DNA of 13,230 nt from Oscillospiraceae bacterium (GTDB lineage: Bacteria > Bacillota > Clostridia > Oscillospirales > Acutalibacteraceae): NCBI GenBank assembly GCA_902774165.1, contig CACYHJ010000033.1, forward strand, positions 1-13,230. The letters run 5' to 3'. Below the pieces are notes generated by a model, which did not search any database, was not told where the DNA came from, and worked only from the letters and a program-made list of their open reading frames with translations. Both the position numbers and the translations under genes were made by a program. Of this stretch, positions 12,450 to 13,230 are shown one piece after another (position 1 is the stretch's first letter; the number at the start of each line of letters is the position of its first letter).

Positions 12450-13230
12450 ATGAATATGAAAAAAATCGCATTGATCCTTGCGCTGCTCCTGCTGTTCCCG
12501 ATGCTTGCCGGCTGCGGCAAAACGCAGAGCGCGCCCGTCACGGACCCGGCGGATTCCGGAAATGAAATCACCGAAACGGCGGCGCCCGGCGGCGACGCGG
12601 AAAATCCCGCGGCAACGGCGGAGGGCCGGGTCCGTCTGCCGGATTTCACGGTCGAGACCGCGGACGGGGGAACCTTCACGCTCTCGGAAGCGCTGAAGGA
12701 CCGCGACATGGTCCTGATCAATCTCTGGGCCACCTGGTGCGGCTACTGCACGATGGAATTCCCCTATCTGCAGGAGGCGTATGAAGAATACAAGGACGAC
12801 GTTGCCGTGATCGCCCTGTCCGTCGAGGAAAACGACACCCTCGAGGTGATCGCGGACTACGCGGAAGAAAACGGACTGAGCTTCCCCTTCGGCCGGGTCG
12901 GGGACACGGGGCTGGACTCCTACGCGGACGACGGCGTTCCGGTGTCGATCATCGTAGACCGGAACGGGGACGTGATTTCCGTCGAGCTGGGCGCGAAATC
13001 GTCGACGCAGGATTTTGTCGAACTGTTCCGTTCCTTCACCGCAGAGGATTACAAAGCGCCGGAGAAATGCGTTTTCGAGCTGTTTTTCATCAATACCGAG
13101 GGCGTTCCGGTTCCGGACTGCGAGGTCACCTTCTGCACCGACGAGCTCTGCGTGCCGGTCAAAGCGGATGAAAACGGAGTTGCGGTTTTTGAAGGCGAGC
13201 CCAGAGAATACCACGTCTCCCTGATCGCGC
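12450..13230 (+). CDS. TlpA/ResA-like thioredoxin-fold lipoprotein, partial
   Basis: At least 260 residues, open to the window edge with no stop, so the C-terminus is missing. The lipoprotein signal has the lipobox LAGC with lipidated Cys22, followed by an acidic Ala/Pro/Thr-rich linker (about 25-60). A redoxin domain (about 61-197) carries WATWCGYC with Cys97/Cys100 and the cis-proline region GVPVS (162-166). Such proteins reduce or oxidise disulfides on the outer face of the membrane. After about residue 205 comes a second, beta-rich segment with four cysteines (207, 224, 229, 234) and GVAVFEGEP, resembling the extra beta-sandwich domain seen in some clostridial redoxin lipoproteins. ATG 12450 is preceded by AGAGG with 7-nt spacing; the ATG at 12456 is an alternative. 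Confidence 0.87.
   Translation, partial: MNMKKIALILALLLLFPMLAGCGKTQSAPVTDPADSGNEITETAAPGGDAENPAATAEGRVRLPDFTVETADGGTFTLSEALKDRDMVLINLWATWCGYCTMEFPYLQEAYEEYKDDVAVIALSVEENDTLEVIADYAEENGLSFPFGRVGDTGLDSYADDGVPVSIIVDRNGDVISVELGAKSSTQDFVELFRSFTAEDYKAPEKCVFELFFINTEGVPVPDCEVTFCTDELCVPVKADENGVAVFEGEPREYHVSLIA

Noticed and set aside
12363..13214. 283-codon open frame antisense to the lipoprotein
   Set aside because: It covers the consensus promoter and palindrome and has no recognisable domain; the plus strand encodes a clear lipobox and CxxC protein that runs off the window.

Overview
The window looks like a chromosomal segment of a GC-rich Gram-positive anaerobe, most likely class Clostridia (Oscillospirales-like). 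This is inferred from the DapL route to diaminopimelate, a glnA gene followed by an ANTAR regulator, TTGACA/TATAAT promoters, strong GGAGG ribosome sites with occasional TTG/GTG starts, and a thioredoxin-type lipoprotein. Coding DNA is GC-rich, while several intergenic stretches are strikingly AT-rich. I see no tRNA, rRNA, CRISPR array, transposase or phage gene.

Left part (1-5056), all genes on the minus strand. In transcription order: a surface metallophosphoesterase and a membrane-anchored endonuclease/exonuclease/phosphatase-fold protein in one operon (4947-2973) behind a consensus promoter whose spacer is a perfect palindrome; a family-6 DNA glycosylase with a CorA transporter (2744-1334); and a secreted GH18 protein (1135-122). 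Three copies of a palindrome that share their outer arms, each followed in the same phase by 7-bp repeats, lie at 50-125, 2758-2830 and 2905-2976. Two copies face each other across a ~220-bp gene-free unit, and two supply the stop codon of the adjacent gene.

Centre (5057-8690), nitrogen control. glnA and an ANTAR protein with a degenerate receiver domain form a minus-strand operon. gdhA diverges on the plus strand. The glnA leader holds two hairpins with six-base loops overlapping an intrinsic terminator, the arrangement expected for an ANTAR antitermination target. The gdhA leader has a six-base-loop hairpin (loop AACGGC) overlapping another terminator, and a 24-nt identical copy of that hairpin starts the gdhA-pyrG terminator. 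I infer one local circuit: the ANTAR protein relieves termination at glnA, gdhA and possibly pyrG, joining ammonium assimilation (GS, GDH) to a glutamine-consuming enzyme (CTP synthase).

Right part (8691-13230), plus strand. pyrG, dapF and dapL overlap by 3-4 nt and are probably translationally coupled; dapL and dapF make LL- and then meso-diaminopimelate for peptidoglycan and lysine. After a terminator, a consensus promoter with an 18-bp perfect palindrome in the 5' UTR drives a TlpA/ResA-like lipoprotein with a CGYC active site, cut off by the window end.
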